NCBI RefSeq assembly: GCF_001425305.1 | Contig: NZ_LMEE01000001.1 | Location: 260,646-324,645 of the forward strand | Direction: 5' to 3' | DNA: 64,000 nucleotides | Source of the DNA: Phenylobacterium sp. Root1290 | GTDB taxonomy: Bacteria; Pseudomonadota; Alphaproteobacteria; Caulobacterales; Caulobacteraceae | In this document: positions 17,940 through 27,109 of the stretch, piece by piece | Numbering within the stretch: the first letter of the stretch is position 1 | Layout of the letters: each line of letters starts with the position of its first letter | Translations under genes and position numbers: made by a program | The notes under the pieces: model-generated | Databases searched by the model: none | What the model was told of the DNA's origin: nothing | The model's input: only the letters and a program-made list of their open reading frames with translations

Positions 17940-18502
17940 TGCGCGGGCGTATCGCCATGGCGCTGGGCGCCATGCTGATGCTGCAGGCGGGTTGTGATCG
18001 CAAGCCGGCGGCTCCGCCAAGCGAGCCCGCGGCCGCACCTGCCGCTGAGCCAGCGCCAGTGGTCGTACCCGCGACGGCGCCCGAAGGCGAATTCGACGCG
18101 ATCAGCAACACAGCGCTCGGGGTGACCGGGGGCATGACGGCCGCGGCCGGTGAGCTGACCTTCGCCCAAGGGCAGGCGTACAGCGTCGGCGGGGAGGGGC
18201 GGCTCAAAGGGGCGGCGCCCTATGCCTCGACGAAGGCCACCTTCGCCAGCTTGATCAACGTCGCCGACACCGCTGAGCTTCAGGTGCTGAAGGTGACGCG
18301 GGAGGATCCGGGCAAGGCGCGCAACGGCGGGTTCTGCGGCAAAGGCGTGGCCACGACCTATCTGGTGACGCACGAAGGCGTCGATGTCGGCGGATCCCCG
18401 GCGCTGTTCGTGATCGCCTTCAAGAGCGTCGCGCCGCCGAGCGAAGCCACCGCGGAAGCCGATCTCTGCGGCGCCTTCATGTACGGCCCCAAGGCCGGTT
18501 GA
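17939..18502 (+). CDS. Hypothetical lipoprotein
   Basis: 187 residues. The signal peptide ends in the lipobox LQAGC (Cys19). A Pro/Ala-rich linker (about 22-48) then leads to a globular domain with two Cys (FCGKG, LCGAF). Asp is absent at position +2 of the mature chain (next residue D20 is directly after Cys, i.e. the mature start is C-D), which could signal inner-membrane retention if the Escherichia coli rule applies. Function unknown. It is coupled to the preceding DUF3011-like gene by start/stop overlap. Confidence 0.72.
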   Translation: MRGRIAMALGAMLMLQAGCDRKPAAPPSEPAAAPAAEPAPVVVPATAPEGEFDAISNTALGVTGGMTAAAGELTFAQGQAYSVGGEGRLKGAAPYASTKATFASLINVADTAELQVLKVTREDPGKARNGGFCGKGVATTYLVTHEGVDVGGSPALFVIAFKSVAPPSEATAEADLCGAFMYGPKAG

Positions 18503-18577
18503 CGCGCGACGATATGTCGAGGACGCGGGCGGCTTGAGCAGCTAACAGGACGCCTGCTGTTCTGTTGGAAGGCCACT

Positions 18578-20020
18578 ATGCGTAGCGTCACTCTCACCAC
18601 GTCACTTGCGATCGCCCTGTCGATGGGCGCCGCCGCCCACGCGACCGAGGCGGTGGACCTGCTGATCCTCGACGCCACGGTCATCGACGTGGCCACTGGC
18701 AAGCTGGACAAGGGCGCGGCCGTAGCAGTCAAGGGCGACACGATCGTCGCTGTCCAGCCCACCGCCAAGGCCAAAGCCGCGTTCACCGCCACGCGGACAG
18801 TCGACGCAAAAGGCAAGTTCGTGATGCCCGGGCTCTGGGACAATCACGTCCACTTTGGCGGCGGACCTGAGTTGATCGATGAGAACAAGGCTTTGCTGCC
18901 GCTCTACGTGGCGCACGGCGTCACCACCGTCCGAGACGCTTCAGGCGACTTGCCCGAACATGTGCTGGCCTGGAGAGGGGAGGTCGCTTCGGGCGCCCTG
19001 ATGGGGCCGACGATCTTCTCGTCCGGTCCGAAGATCGAAGGGCTGAAGCCGATCTGGAAGGGGACGCTGGAAGTCGGATCGGAGGCCGAGGCCGACGCCG
19101 CGCTGGACAAGCTCCAGGGGCTGAAGGTCGATTTCGTCAAGATCACCGAAAACACCCTGACGCCGCAGCTCTTCGTCTACACCGTGAAGCGGGCCAAGGC
19201 GCGGGGGCTGATCACCTCGGCCCACATTCCGGCGGCGATCACCGTGGACACCGCCAGTGAGGCGGGGCTGAGCTCGATCGAGCACATGGGCTATGCGCTG
19301 CGCCTGGGTTCGCCGCAGGAGGCGCAGATCGCGGCCGAGGTGGCGGACGGAAAGATCACCGGCGCGCAGGCGACGGCGCAAACGCTGGCCTCCTTCGACG
19401 AGGCGACCGCCATGGCCGGCTTCCGACGGCTGGCCGCGCGCGGGACCTATGTCTCGCCGACCTTGAACGGCAGCCGTGCGACCGCCTATCTCGACCAGGA
19501 CGACCACAAGAACGATCCGTACCTCGCCTATATCGGGAAGGGCCTGCAGGCGACCTACGCCTGGCGAGTGGAGCGGGCGGCCAAGGACGATGCGGCGGCG
19601 ATCGTGCGTCGCCATGCCGTGTATGAGAAGAACGCCTCGCTAGTTCCCATGCTGCAGAACGCCGGGGTCTCGATCCTGGCGGGGACCGATGCGGGCTTCC
19701 TCAACTCGTTCAACTATCCGGGGATCGGGCTGCATGATGAACTGCAGATCTATGTGGATGCAGGCTTGTCGCCGCTGCACGCGCTGCAGGCCTCGGTGAT
19801 CAATGGGCCGCGTTTCCTGGGCCATGGGGACCGCTATGGCGCCTTGGCCGCTGGGAAGGCGGCCGACATCCTCATACTGGACCGCAACCCTCTGAGCGAT
19901 ATCGCCGCAACGCGATCAATCGGCGGCGTGGTGCTGAAGGGCCAATATTTCGACCGCCAGGCCTTGGATGAAATGCTGAAAAGCGTCGCAAAGTCCGCCG
20001 AGCGGTCTGGTGGCGCTTGA
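18578..20020 (+). CDS. Secreted metal-dependent amidohydrolase
   Basis: 480 residues with a signal peptide ending in HATEA (about 1-23). Metal-binding motif HVHFGG follows PGLWDN (N-terminal His pair). Further ligands are likely at TSAHIPAA, SSIEHMGY and the Asp in AGTDAGF. This is the imidazolonepropionase/prolidase-like subgroup of the amidohydrolase superfamily. In Caulobacter relatives several such exported enzymes are dipeptidases with Xaa-Arg/Lys/Pro preferences; the substrate here is not known. Confidence 0.85.
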   Translation: MRSVTLTTSLAIALSMGAAAHATEAVDLLILDATVIDVATGKLDKGAAVAVKGDTIVAVQPTAKAKAAFTATRTVDAKGKFVMPGLWDNHVHFGGGPELIDENKALLPLYVAHGVTTVRDASGDLPEHVLAWRGEVASGALMGPTIFSSGPKIEGLKPIWKGTLEVGSEAEADAALDKLQGLKVDFVKITENTLTPQLFVYTVKRAKARGLITSAHIPAAITVDTASEAGLSSIEHMGYALRLGSPQEAQIAAEVADGKITGAQATAQTLASFDEATAMAGFRRLAARGTYVSPTLNGSRATAYLDQDDHKNDPYLAYIGKGLQATYAWRVERAAKDDAAAIVRRHAVYEKNASLVPMLQNAGVSILAGTDAGFLNSFNYPGIGLHDELQIYVDAGLSPLHALQASVINGPRFLGHGDRYGALAAGKAADILILDRNPLSDIAATRSIGGVVLKGQYFDRQALDEMLKSVAKSAERSGGA

Positions 20021-20072
20021 GTATCGATCATCACCTTTCCTAGATGGATCGGTGCGCACAATTGCGGCTGCG

Positions 20073-20102
20073 CTTGAATGATGGGCGGAAGCGTCCACAT
20101 AA
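20073..20102 (+). promoter_or_regulatory. Putative heat-shock (sigma-32) promoter of lon
   Basis: CTTGAAT (20073-20079), 15-nt spacer, CCACAT (20095-20100) followed by AA. This is close to the heat-shock consensus CTTGAAA / CCCATNT. lon is a classic heat-shock gene. It would give a leader of about 120 nt. Confidence 0.6.
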
Positions 20103-20115
20103 ATGAACCAAGAAG

Positions 20116-20162
20116 CCGCCTTCAAAGGCGGACGGGCCGTCCGACTCAGACGCATCGTCTGA
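20116..20162 (+). other. Tandem small hairpins in the lon leader
   Basis: CCGCCTT/AAGGCGG (20116-20131), GACGG-G-CCGTC (20131-20141) and TCAGACG-CAT-CGTCTGA (20146-20162) lie back to back between the putative promoter and lon. Confidence 0.5.
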
Positions 20163-20227
20163 AGTGACCGCGGTCCGGGGGCCGAGCCTGATCCCCCAAC
20201 AGGCCGGCAGGAGTTTAAGAACGCATC

Positions 20228-22627
<2,400 letters not shown>

Positions 22628-22651
22628 ACGGTGGAAAAAGGCGATGAATCC

Positions 22652-22686
22652 AGGCGGCGCGGGGGTTTCCCGCGCCGCCTTTGTTT
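22652..22686 (+). terminator. Rho-independent terminator of lon
   Basis: AGGCGGCGCGGG (22652-22663) pairs with CCCGCGCCGCCT (22669-22680), followed by TTGTTT. Confidence 0.93.
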
Positions 22687-22786
22687 GACGGGCGAGAATC
22701 GACCGCCATAATCGCGCAACGCGAAGCAGCCTCGCGCTTCCGCGAGGGGTTCGCGGTTTGAGATAACGGGCTGGGAGAGACAAGAA

Positions 22787-23059
22787 ATGACCAAGGCCGA
22801 ACTCGTCACGGCGATCGCCGACAAGGCGGGCCTCAACAAGGCGCAGGCGAAGGACGCTCTGGAAGCGTTCATCGACAGCGTCACCGCGTCGCTGAAGGCG
22901 GGCCAAGAAGTCCGACTCGTTGGTTTCGGCAGCTTCGTGCCGGTCACCCGTGCGGCCGGTACCGCGCGCAATCCGCGCACTGGCGAGACGGTCAGCCGCC
23001 CTGCCTCGAAGACGGCGCGTTTCCGCGTCGGCGAAGGCCTCAAGGGCTCGCTGAACTAA
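22787..23059 (+). CDS. hup: HU-family nucleoid protein
   Basis: 90 residues: MTKAELVTAIADKAGLNKAQA helical base, VGFGSFVPVTRAAGTARNPRTGE with the DNA-binding beta arm and the Pro that intercalates DNA (RNPRTG). It lies directly downstream of lon, as is common. The HU fold is certain, and HU is preferred over IHF because of the context and the VRLVGFGSF pattern. Confidence 0.94.
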   Translation: MTKAELVTAIADKAGLNKAQAKDALEAFIDSVTASLKAGQEVRLVGFGSFVPVTRAAGTARNPRTGETVSRPASKTARFRVGEGLKGSLN

Positions 23060-23083
23060 GAACCGTCACAACGGTTACGCTTT

Positions 23084-23118
23084 AGGGCGGCCCCCTGATG
23101 TGGGGGTCGCCCTTTTTC
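23084..23118 (+). terminator. Rho-independent terminator of hup
   Basis: AGGGCGGCCCCC (23084-23095) pairs (one G-T) with GGGGGTCGCCCT (23102-23113), then TTTTTC. Confidence 0.93.
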
Positions 23119-23128
23119 GATTCTATGA

Positions 23129-23205
23129 GGGCGGCTAGCTCAGCTGGTCAGAGCACCTGGTTTACACCCAGGGGGTCGGGGGTTCGAACCCCTCGCCGCC
23201 CACCA
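23129..23205 (+). tRNA. tRNA-Val (anticodon TAC)
   Basis: 77 nt. The acceptor stem GGGCGGC pairs with GCCGCCC. The anticodon arm is CCTGG-TTTACAC-CCAGG, the T-arm is GGGGGTTCGAACCCC, and CCA is encoded. It forms the left border of the accessory region. Confidence 0.97.
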
Positions 23206-23259
23206 CCTCAATGCGACCGACAACGGGTCCACCCAATTCGGTCTCACGGTCATGTGATC

Positions 23260-23284
23260 CGAACTCTCCGACACCCCGACGGTT
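23260..23284 (+). promoter_or_regulatory. Candidate ECF-type promoter of the fibre-like operon
   Basis: CGAAC (23260-23264), 16-nt spacer, GGTT (23281-23284). Compared with the EcfG consensus GGAAC-N16/17-CGTT, it matches seven of nine fixed positions. It lies 57 nt upstream of the Asp/Asn/Ser-repeat gene. A closer match precedes the barrel gene on the other strand. Confidence 0.42.
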
Positions 23285-23341
23285 CTGGGGGCCGGAGGAC
23301 AAGGCGCCTCCAGTTTCTAGCGACCCTGGGAGGGTGACCTA

Positions 23342-23908
23342 ATGAAGACCAAGCTCCTTACATCGGCTGCGGCGCTCGTGATCGGCCTTGGCATGAGCTC
23401 CATGGCTCTCGCGCAAGTCGACAACACAACGACAGACAACGCTTCGACCGCGACGGTGACGCAAAACACGACCGACGCCTCGAACAACTCCACCACCGAC
23501 GCTTCGAATAACTCCACGACGGACAATTCGAACAATTCGGATAACTCAAACAACTCCGATAATTCGGACAACTCCGACAACTCGAATAACTCGGACAATT
23601 CGAACAGCTCGACGACCGACAATTCGAACAACTCGGACAACTCCGACAATTCGGACAATTCGGACAATTCCACCACCTCGACCTACAGCGCAGTGTCCAC
23701 TCAGACGCTCGCCGGGACGGTCACGGGCGCCCCGGTTTCGACCGGCGCGACGGCTGGTAACGGCGATATCGTGACCGGCAACGCGTCGTTTGACGGCGCG
23801 GCGTTCGGCGGCATCCAAACCGCTAACGCCAACACCGGCGTGAACTCGCTGGGCCAAGCGGCCACGTCGCTTTCGGCGAACGCCAACATCAGCTTCGGCG
23901 CTCCGTAA
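23342..23908 (+). CDS. Secreted Asp/Asn/Ser-repeat protein, putative fibre subunit
   Basis: 188 residues; GGGAGG precedes the ATG. The signal peptide is cleaved after MALA (24). Residues 43-112 are almost only D, N, S and T in DNS, NNS and STTD units. The C-terminal ~50 residues align with the next gene product: GN-x2-F, GI, then N-T-G-x-N-x3-Q (164-172), ending in G-x-P. No double-glycine leader is present, unlike the two other exported proteins in the set. The composition suggests an unstructured, acidic, surface-exposed spacer with an Asn/Gln-rich assembly domain. It is the first gene of the plus-strand set; amyloid or adhesin function is inferred. Confidence 0.8.
   Translation: MKTKLLTSAAALVIGLGMSSMALAQVDNTTTDNASTATVTQNTTDASNNSTTDASNNSTTDNSNNSDNSNNSDNSDNSDNSNNSDNSNSSTTDNSNNSDNSDNSDNSDNSTTSTYSAVSTQTLAGTVTGAPVSTGATAGNGDIVTGNASFDGAAFGGIQTANANTGVNSLGQAATSLSANANISFGAP
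23470..23675 (+). repeat. Coding tandem microrepeat (DNS/NNS units)
   Basis: About 200 nt of imperfect 9-12-nt repeats built on the variants of GACAATTCG / AACAACTCG, encoding D/N-N-S triplets. Synonymous codons vary, so the repeat is selected at protein level, but its length could change by slippage. Confidence 0.85.
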
Positions 23909-23920
23909 GTTTGATCGTTC

Positions 23921-23955
23921 CAGGGCCGGCGGCTCCGGGCGCCGGCCCTGTTCGC
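23921..23955 (+). terminator. Hairpin between first and second fibre-like genes (partial terminator)
   Basis: CAGGGCCGGCG (23921-23931) pairs with CGCCGGCCCTG (23940-23950). Only a weak T-rich tail follows (TTCGCTT). It probably attenuates or processes the transcript so that the first gene is expressed more than the rest. Confidence 0.6.
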
Positions 23956-23990
23956 TTCAGGTGAGCAGCGTTGGGGATTAGGAGGGAGCG

Positions 23991-24392
23991 ATGTCCACGA
24001 GGAATGCCAGCCGGCTTCTAGGAGCCGCAATCGCTTCGATGGCACTGGCTTCGGCGAGCCTCGCTGCAGCCGAGGACACGCGCGCCGCACAGCCGGCGCC
24101 GGCGATCACAACGCCCCATGCGACGCTTGGCGAAGAGGCGGCCGCTCCGATCGACGAGGCTGAACTTGGCGCGATCAGCGCCGGCGAGGGCGTGGTCGTC
24201 GAGGCCCTTTCGAACCAGCAGCTCACGGCGAGCAATTCGGGCTCGGTCGACGCCAATCAGGTCGTCAACGGCAACGTGGAATTCTCAGCTGGAGCCTACT
24301 CCGGCATCGGGAATTTCGTCGTCAACACCGGCAACAACAACAATCTGCAGGGCGTGATCAGCGTCAACATTGCCACCTTGGGCGGGCCGTAA
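23991..24392 (+). CDS. Secreted protein with double-glycine-type leader and Asn/Gln-rich C-terminus
   Basis: 133 residues, with GGAGGG just before the ATG. A Sec signal peptide (about 1-27, ending SLAAA) is followed by a Pro/Ala linker and then PIDEAELGAISAG (53-65). This aligns position by position with the double-glycine leader LSxxELxxIxGG (E58, L59, I62, A64-G65). The remaining 68 residues contain VDANQVVNGN and the N-T-G-x-N-x3-Q motif (112-120), ending GGP, homologous to the C-terminus of the preceding product. Processing by the adjacent C39 peptidase after AG is inferred. It could be a minor subunit or nucleator. Confidence 0.8.
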   Translation: MSTRNASRLLGAAIASMALASASLAAAEDTRAAQPAPAITTPHATLGEEAAAPIDEAELGAISAGEGVVVEALSNQQLTASNSGSVDANQVVNGNVEFSAGAYSGIGNFVVNTGNNNNLQGVISVNIATLGGP

Positions 24393-24403
24393 GGCGCTTT
24401 GCC

Positions 24404-25123
24404 ATGCGGTATCGGGAGCGTTACATCCTGCCGACATTGATCGGCGCCTTCCTTGCCGCGACGCCGGCGGCCGGGCAAATCGCTTTCAGCGACGGCGGCG
24501 CCCTCTATGCCCTCGATCGCGTCACGACTTTCCGCGACATGCCGTTCCAGACCGTGGTTCGTCAGCAGTACGACTACAGCTGCGGTTCGGCCGCCTTGGC
24601 GACGCTGTTACGCTACCACTACGGGGTCGATGTCACCGAGGCCGACATCTTCAAGGCCATGTACGCGGGCGGCGACCAGACCAAGATCCAGAAGGTTGGC
24701 TTCTCGCTCCTCGACATGAAGCGTTATCTCGAGGCGAAGGGCTACAAGGCCGACGGCTACCGGATCAACGCAGACGCCCTGACGAGGCGCACATCGCCGT
24801 CGATCGCCGTGATCACGGTCGGCGACTACAAGCACTTCGTCGTCATCAAGGGGGCGGGCGCAGGACGGGTCTTGGTCGGCGACCCAGCTCTTGGACTGAA
24901 GTCCTATCGCAAGACGGACTTCGAGAAGATCTGGAACGGCATCGTATTTGGCATCAACGATGGTCCGGGCCGCGGGCTCTACAACACCGAACACGAGTGG
25001 GCTAGCACCACCACCGCGCCATTGGGACAGCCGCTGACCGATGAATCGCTGGCAGCCTTCACGCTGCAACTGCCGCCGCTCTATCAGGTGGTTTGGGAGA
25101 ACCGGCCCGCGGCCGGCTTCTAG
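24404..25123 (+). CDS. Exported C39 cysteine peptidase
   Basis: 239 residues; an N-terminal signal peptide (about 1-24, ending PAAG). The peptidase domain has the oxyanion Gln54 and nucleophile Cys60 in RQQYDYSCGSAA, His144 (DYKHFVVI) and Asp160 (VGDPALG), a full C39 triad in the usual order. No ABC transporter domains are attached, so it should act in the periplasm, like FapD of the Pseudomonas Fap system. The tail (210-224) reads PLTDESLAAFTLQLP, nearly the same as the leader of the next gene product but lacking the glycines. It lies 11 nt after the upstream gene and 4 nt before the downstream one. Confidence 0.88.
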   Translation: MRYRERYILPTLIGAFLAATPAAGQIAFSDGGALYALDRVTTFRDMPFQTVVRQQYDYSCGSAALATLLRYHYGVDVTEADIFKAMYAGGDQTKIQKVGFSLLDMKRYLEAKGYKADGYRINADALTRRTSPSIAVITVGDYKHFVVIKGAGAGRVLVGDPALGLKSYRKTDFEKIWNGIVFGINDGPGRGLYNTEHEWASTTTAPLGQPLTDESLAAFTLQLPPLYQVVWENRPAAGF

Positions 25124-25127
25124 GACA

Positions 25128-25709
25128 ATGTCCTACGCTTCTTTCTTCGCCGCGCTGTTCCTGAGCTTCGCCGTAACCATTCCAGGCGTTGCGGCCGCCA
25201 GTGAAGCGCTGGCCGGCGAATTCGGTGCGGTCGTCGCCGTGCCGCTGACCGATGAGGAACTGGCGGCCGAGCGGGGGGGGCTGCAACTGCCCACCGGGCT
25301 GGAGGTCGGCTTTGGCGCCTCGGTTCGCACCTATATCGACGGCGCCCTGGTGCTTGAGACGCAGCTCGTCTGGACCGATCAGGGTGCGATGCAGACCCAG
25401 TCGCTCCCCTCCGCGGCGGCGCAGGCCGGCGGGGGAGGGATTGCGTTGCAGGACGGCGCGGCCGTGCTGCCGGGCCTCATCGTGCCGGGTGATGGAGGAT
25501 CCACTGCCGTGCTGCACGACCTGTCGTCAGGCCGCCTGGCGAATATCGTGGTCAACACAGCAAACAACCGGGACATCCGGCAGGAGATGCGTGTCGATCT
25601 GGCGATCCCCGAACTCTCGCAGTTCCAGCAGGCTGCCATTCAGGACCGCGCGAACCTGCGCATGCTCGACGCTGCGAACGTGGCCCTGCGGGACGCCGCG
25701 CTCCGATGA
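25128..25709 (+). CDS. Secreted protein with canonical double-glycine leader
   Basis: 193 residues from the ATG at 25128, four nt after the C39 gene; the longer open frame overlaps that gene and is rejected. The signal peptide ends near VAAAS (24). PLTDEELAAERGG (39-51) matches LSxxELxxIxGG at L, E, L, G and G with exact spacing. Cleavage after Gly51 by the C39 peptidase is predicted, leaving a mature chain that starts LQLPTG. The C-terminal part has VVNTANNRDIRQ, a variant of the N-T-x-N ... Q motif, then a helical tail rich in Gln, Ala and Arg. It ends 4 nt from the convergent barrel gene. Confidence 0.8.
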   Translation: MSYASFFAALFLSFAVTIPGVAAASEALAGEFGAVVAVPLTDEELAAERGGLQLPTGLEVGFGASVRTYIDGALVLETQLVWTDQGAMQTQSLPSAAAQAGGGGIALQDGAAVLPGLIVPGDGGSTAVLHDLSSGRLANIVVNTANNRDIRQEMRVDLAIPELSQFQQAAIQDRANLRMLDAANVALRDAALR

Positions 25710-25713
25710 GGCG

Positions 25714-27036
25714 CTAGAATGTGTAGGGCACGCGGACGGTGAGCCGCATGTCCGGGGCGTCGCTGGTGACCCCGAACTCGAAGCTGTTGATCAAGGTGAA
25801 GCGCTGGTTGAGGCGGTAGGACAGACTCATCTGCAGCGCGCCGATCGACAGGCTGTTCGAACTCTGCGTCACGCCGTTCAGCTCGGTATCGGTCGGGAAG
25901 ATGTAGTGATGCGAGTAGCCGAATGAGACTGAGAACTTGGGGTTCAGCGCCAGGCCAAAGCCGATGCTGGCGCTCAGGCCATCGCCTGGGTCCACATTGC
26001 CGACGATAAGGTTCTCGCTGATCTGCTTGTTGATGCCCCGCCCAAAGCTGTGCAGGTAGCTGAGCCCGCCGTAGATCACGGCCGGGTCGCTTGGGTAGAG
26101 CATGGTTACGCCCAATTCCGTCGCCCAGAACCCGGAGCCGGTCGCCAGGCCCTGGGCCACCGCGAACTTGTCGAACTCGACGTCATAGGGGCCGACGCCG
26201 GTGTCTGACTTGACCCTCAGGCCGGCGACGAAGATCGGCCAACCGTCATTCCCGCTGTTCAGTTGGTAGCGGCCCGATACTTCGACATCGCCGATGTCGT
26301 TGGCGTCGAGCTCAAGCGTGCGGGTGAGCGCCTGGTCGGCCGCGGCGACGGTGGTAATGCGGTCGTGGCGGTAGACGTAGGGGATGCGGGCCTCGATCTC
26401 GAGGCGGTCGGTCAGGCCATACCGCGCAGCGAGGGACCCGATCACGGAGTCGCGGTCGGCATCGCCCGCCTCGATGAGCCCAAGGTTGATCCCCGGCACG
26501 ATCTCGACGCCGCGGAACGTCAGGCGGTTGGAGCCTGTGCGCACGTATTCGATGGTCGGATCGAACACGAATCGGCCCTCAGGCGTCAGTACGCCCAGCC
26601 GTTCGGGGATTGCAGCGACCTCCCGGGCCTTTTGCTCGGTAGTGGTGGGGGAGGGCGCCTCGCCGACCGGCTGTTGCGGTAGTTGGCTCGCGGCCGTGGT
26701 GGTGGTCGCCGGCCCAAGCGGCGGATTGAGCCCTCCGGGCTGCTGTTGCGCCAGGGCGCGTCCGGCACGGATGTCGGCCAAGCCGTCGTCCCGGGACGCC
26801 CGAAGCGTTTTCAGCTCCGTCTCCTGTCGTTGAATGAGCGCGGACTGTTCCGCCAGCTTGCGTTCCTGCGCGCTCAGCCGGGCGGATTGATCGGCGAGCA
26901 TCGCCTCGATGCGTTGCAGCTTGTCCGAAATGTCTTCCTGGGCGAAGGCGGGCGTCGCCCCCATGAAGGCGATCACGACGGCCCCAACCAGGGTCAGGCG
27001 ACAGAGCGGGCGGGTCAGGCCGTTTGTTCTGGTCAT
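25714..27036 (-). CDS. Outer-membrane beta-barrel with N-terminal coiled coil, FapF-like
   Basis: 440 residues from the ATG at 27036; a GTG two codons upstream is possible. The signal peptide ends ATPAFAQ. Residues ~35-85 form a coiled coil with heptads (KLQRIEAMLADQSARLSAQ and on). A Pro/Thr/Gln linker follows, then alternating strands to the end, closing on Phe (LTVRVPYTF) as outer-membrane proteins do. Strand-rich segments such as RLEIEARIPYVYRHDR resemble the Phenol_MetA_deg-type barrels to which FapF belongs. It probably forms the export channel for the three substrates. An EcfG-type promoter lies directly upstream. Confidence 0.78.
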   Translation of the reverse strand: MTRTNGLTRPLCRLTLVGAVVIAFMGATPAFAQEDISDKLQRIEAMLADQSARLSAQERKLAEQSALIQRQETELKTLRASRDDGLADIRAGRALAQQQPGGLNPPLGPATTTTAASQLPQQPVGEAPSPTTTEQKAREVAAIPERLGVLTPEGRFVFDPTIEYVRTGSNRLTFRGVEIVPGINLGLIEAGDADRDSVIGSLAARYGLTDRLEIEARIPYVYRHDRITTVAAADQALTRTLELDANDIGDVEVSGRYQLNSGNDGWPIFVAGLRVKSDTGVGPYDVEFDKFAVAQGLATGSGFWATELGVTMLYPSDPAVIYGGLSYLHSFGRGINKQISENLIVGNVDPGDGLSASIGFGLALNPKFSVSFGYSHHYIFPTDTELNGVTQSSNSLSIGALQMSLSYRLNQRFTLINSFEFGVTSDAPDMRLTVRVPYTF

Positions 27037-27079
27037 CTGCACGGATCCGAACGGTTAGGGCCCCAATAGCCGCGACAGT

Positions 27080-27105
27080 AACGCCAGGCTGGGCTCGGGA
27101 GTTCA
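27080..27105 (-). promoter_or_regulatory. EcfG-type promoter of the barrel gene
   Basis: On the minus strand TGAAC (27105-27101), 17-nt spacer, CGTT (27083-27080): eight of nine positions of GGAAC-N16/17-CGTT. It lies in the gap between the sigma-factor stop and the barrel start, leaving a leader of roughly 35-40 nt. Confidence 0.65.
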
Positions 27106-27109
27106 CGCC

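Noticed and set aside
23470..23675. Short tandem repeats suggesting a CRISPR array
   Set aside because: Units are 9-12 nt, lack unique spacers and stay in frame within a protein; no cas genes nearby.
23342..23908. Double-glycine leader in the repeat protein
   Set aside because: After the signal peptide the sequence goes straight into Asp/Asn/Thr-rich repeats; no ELxxIxGG-like segment exists.
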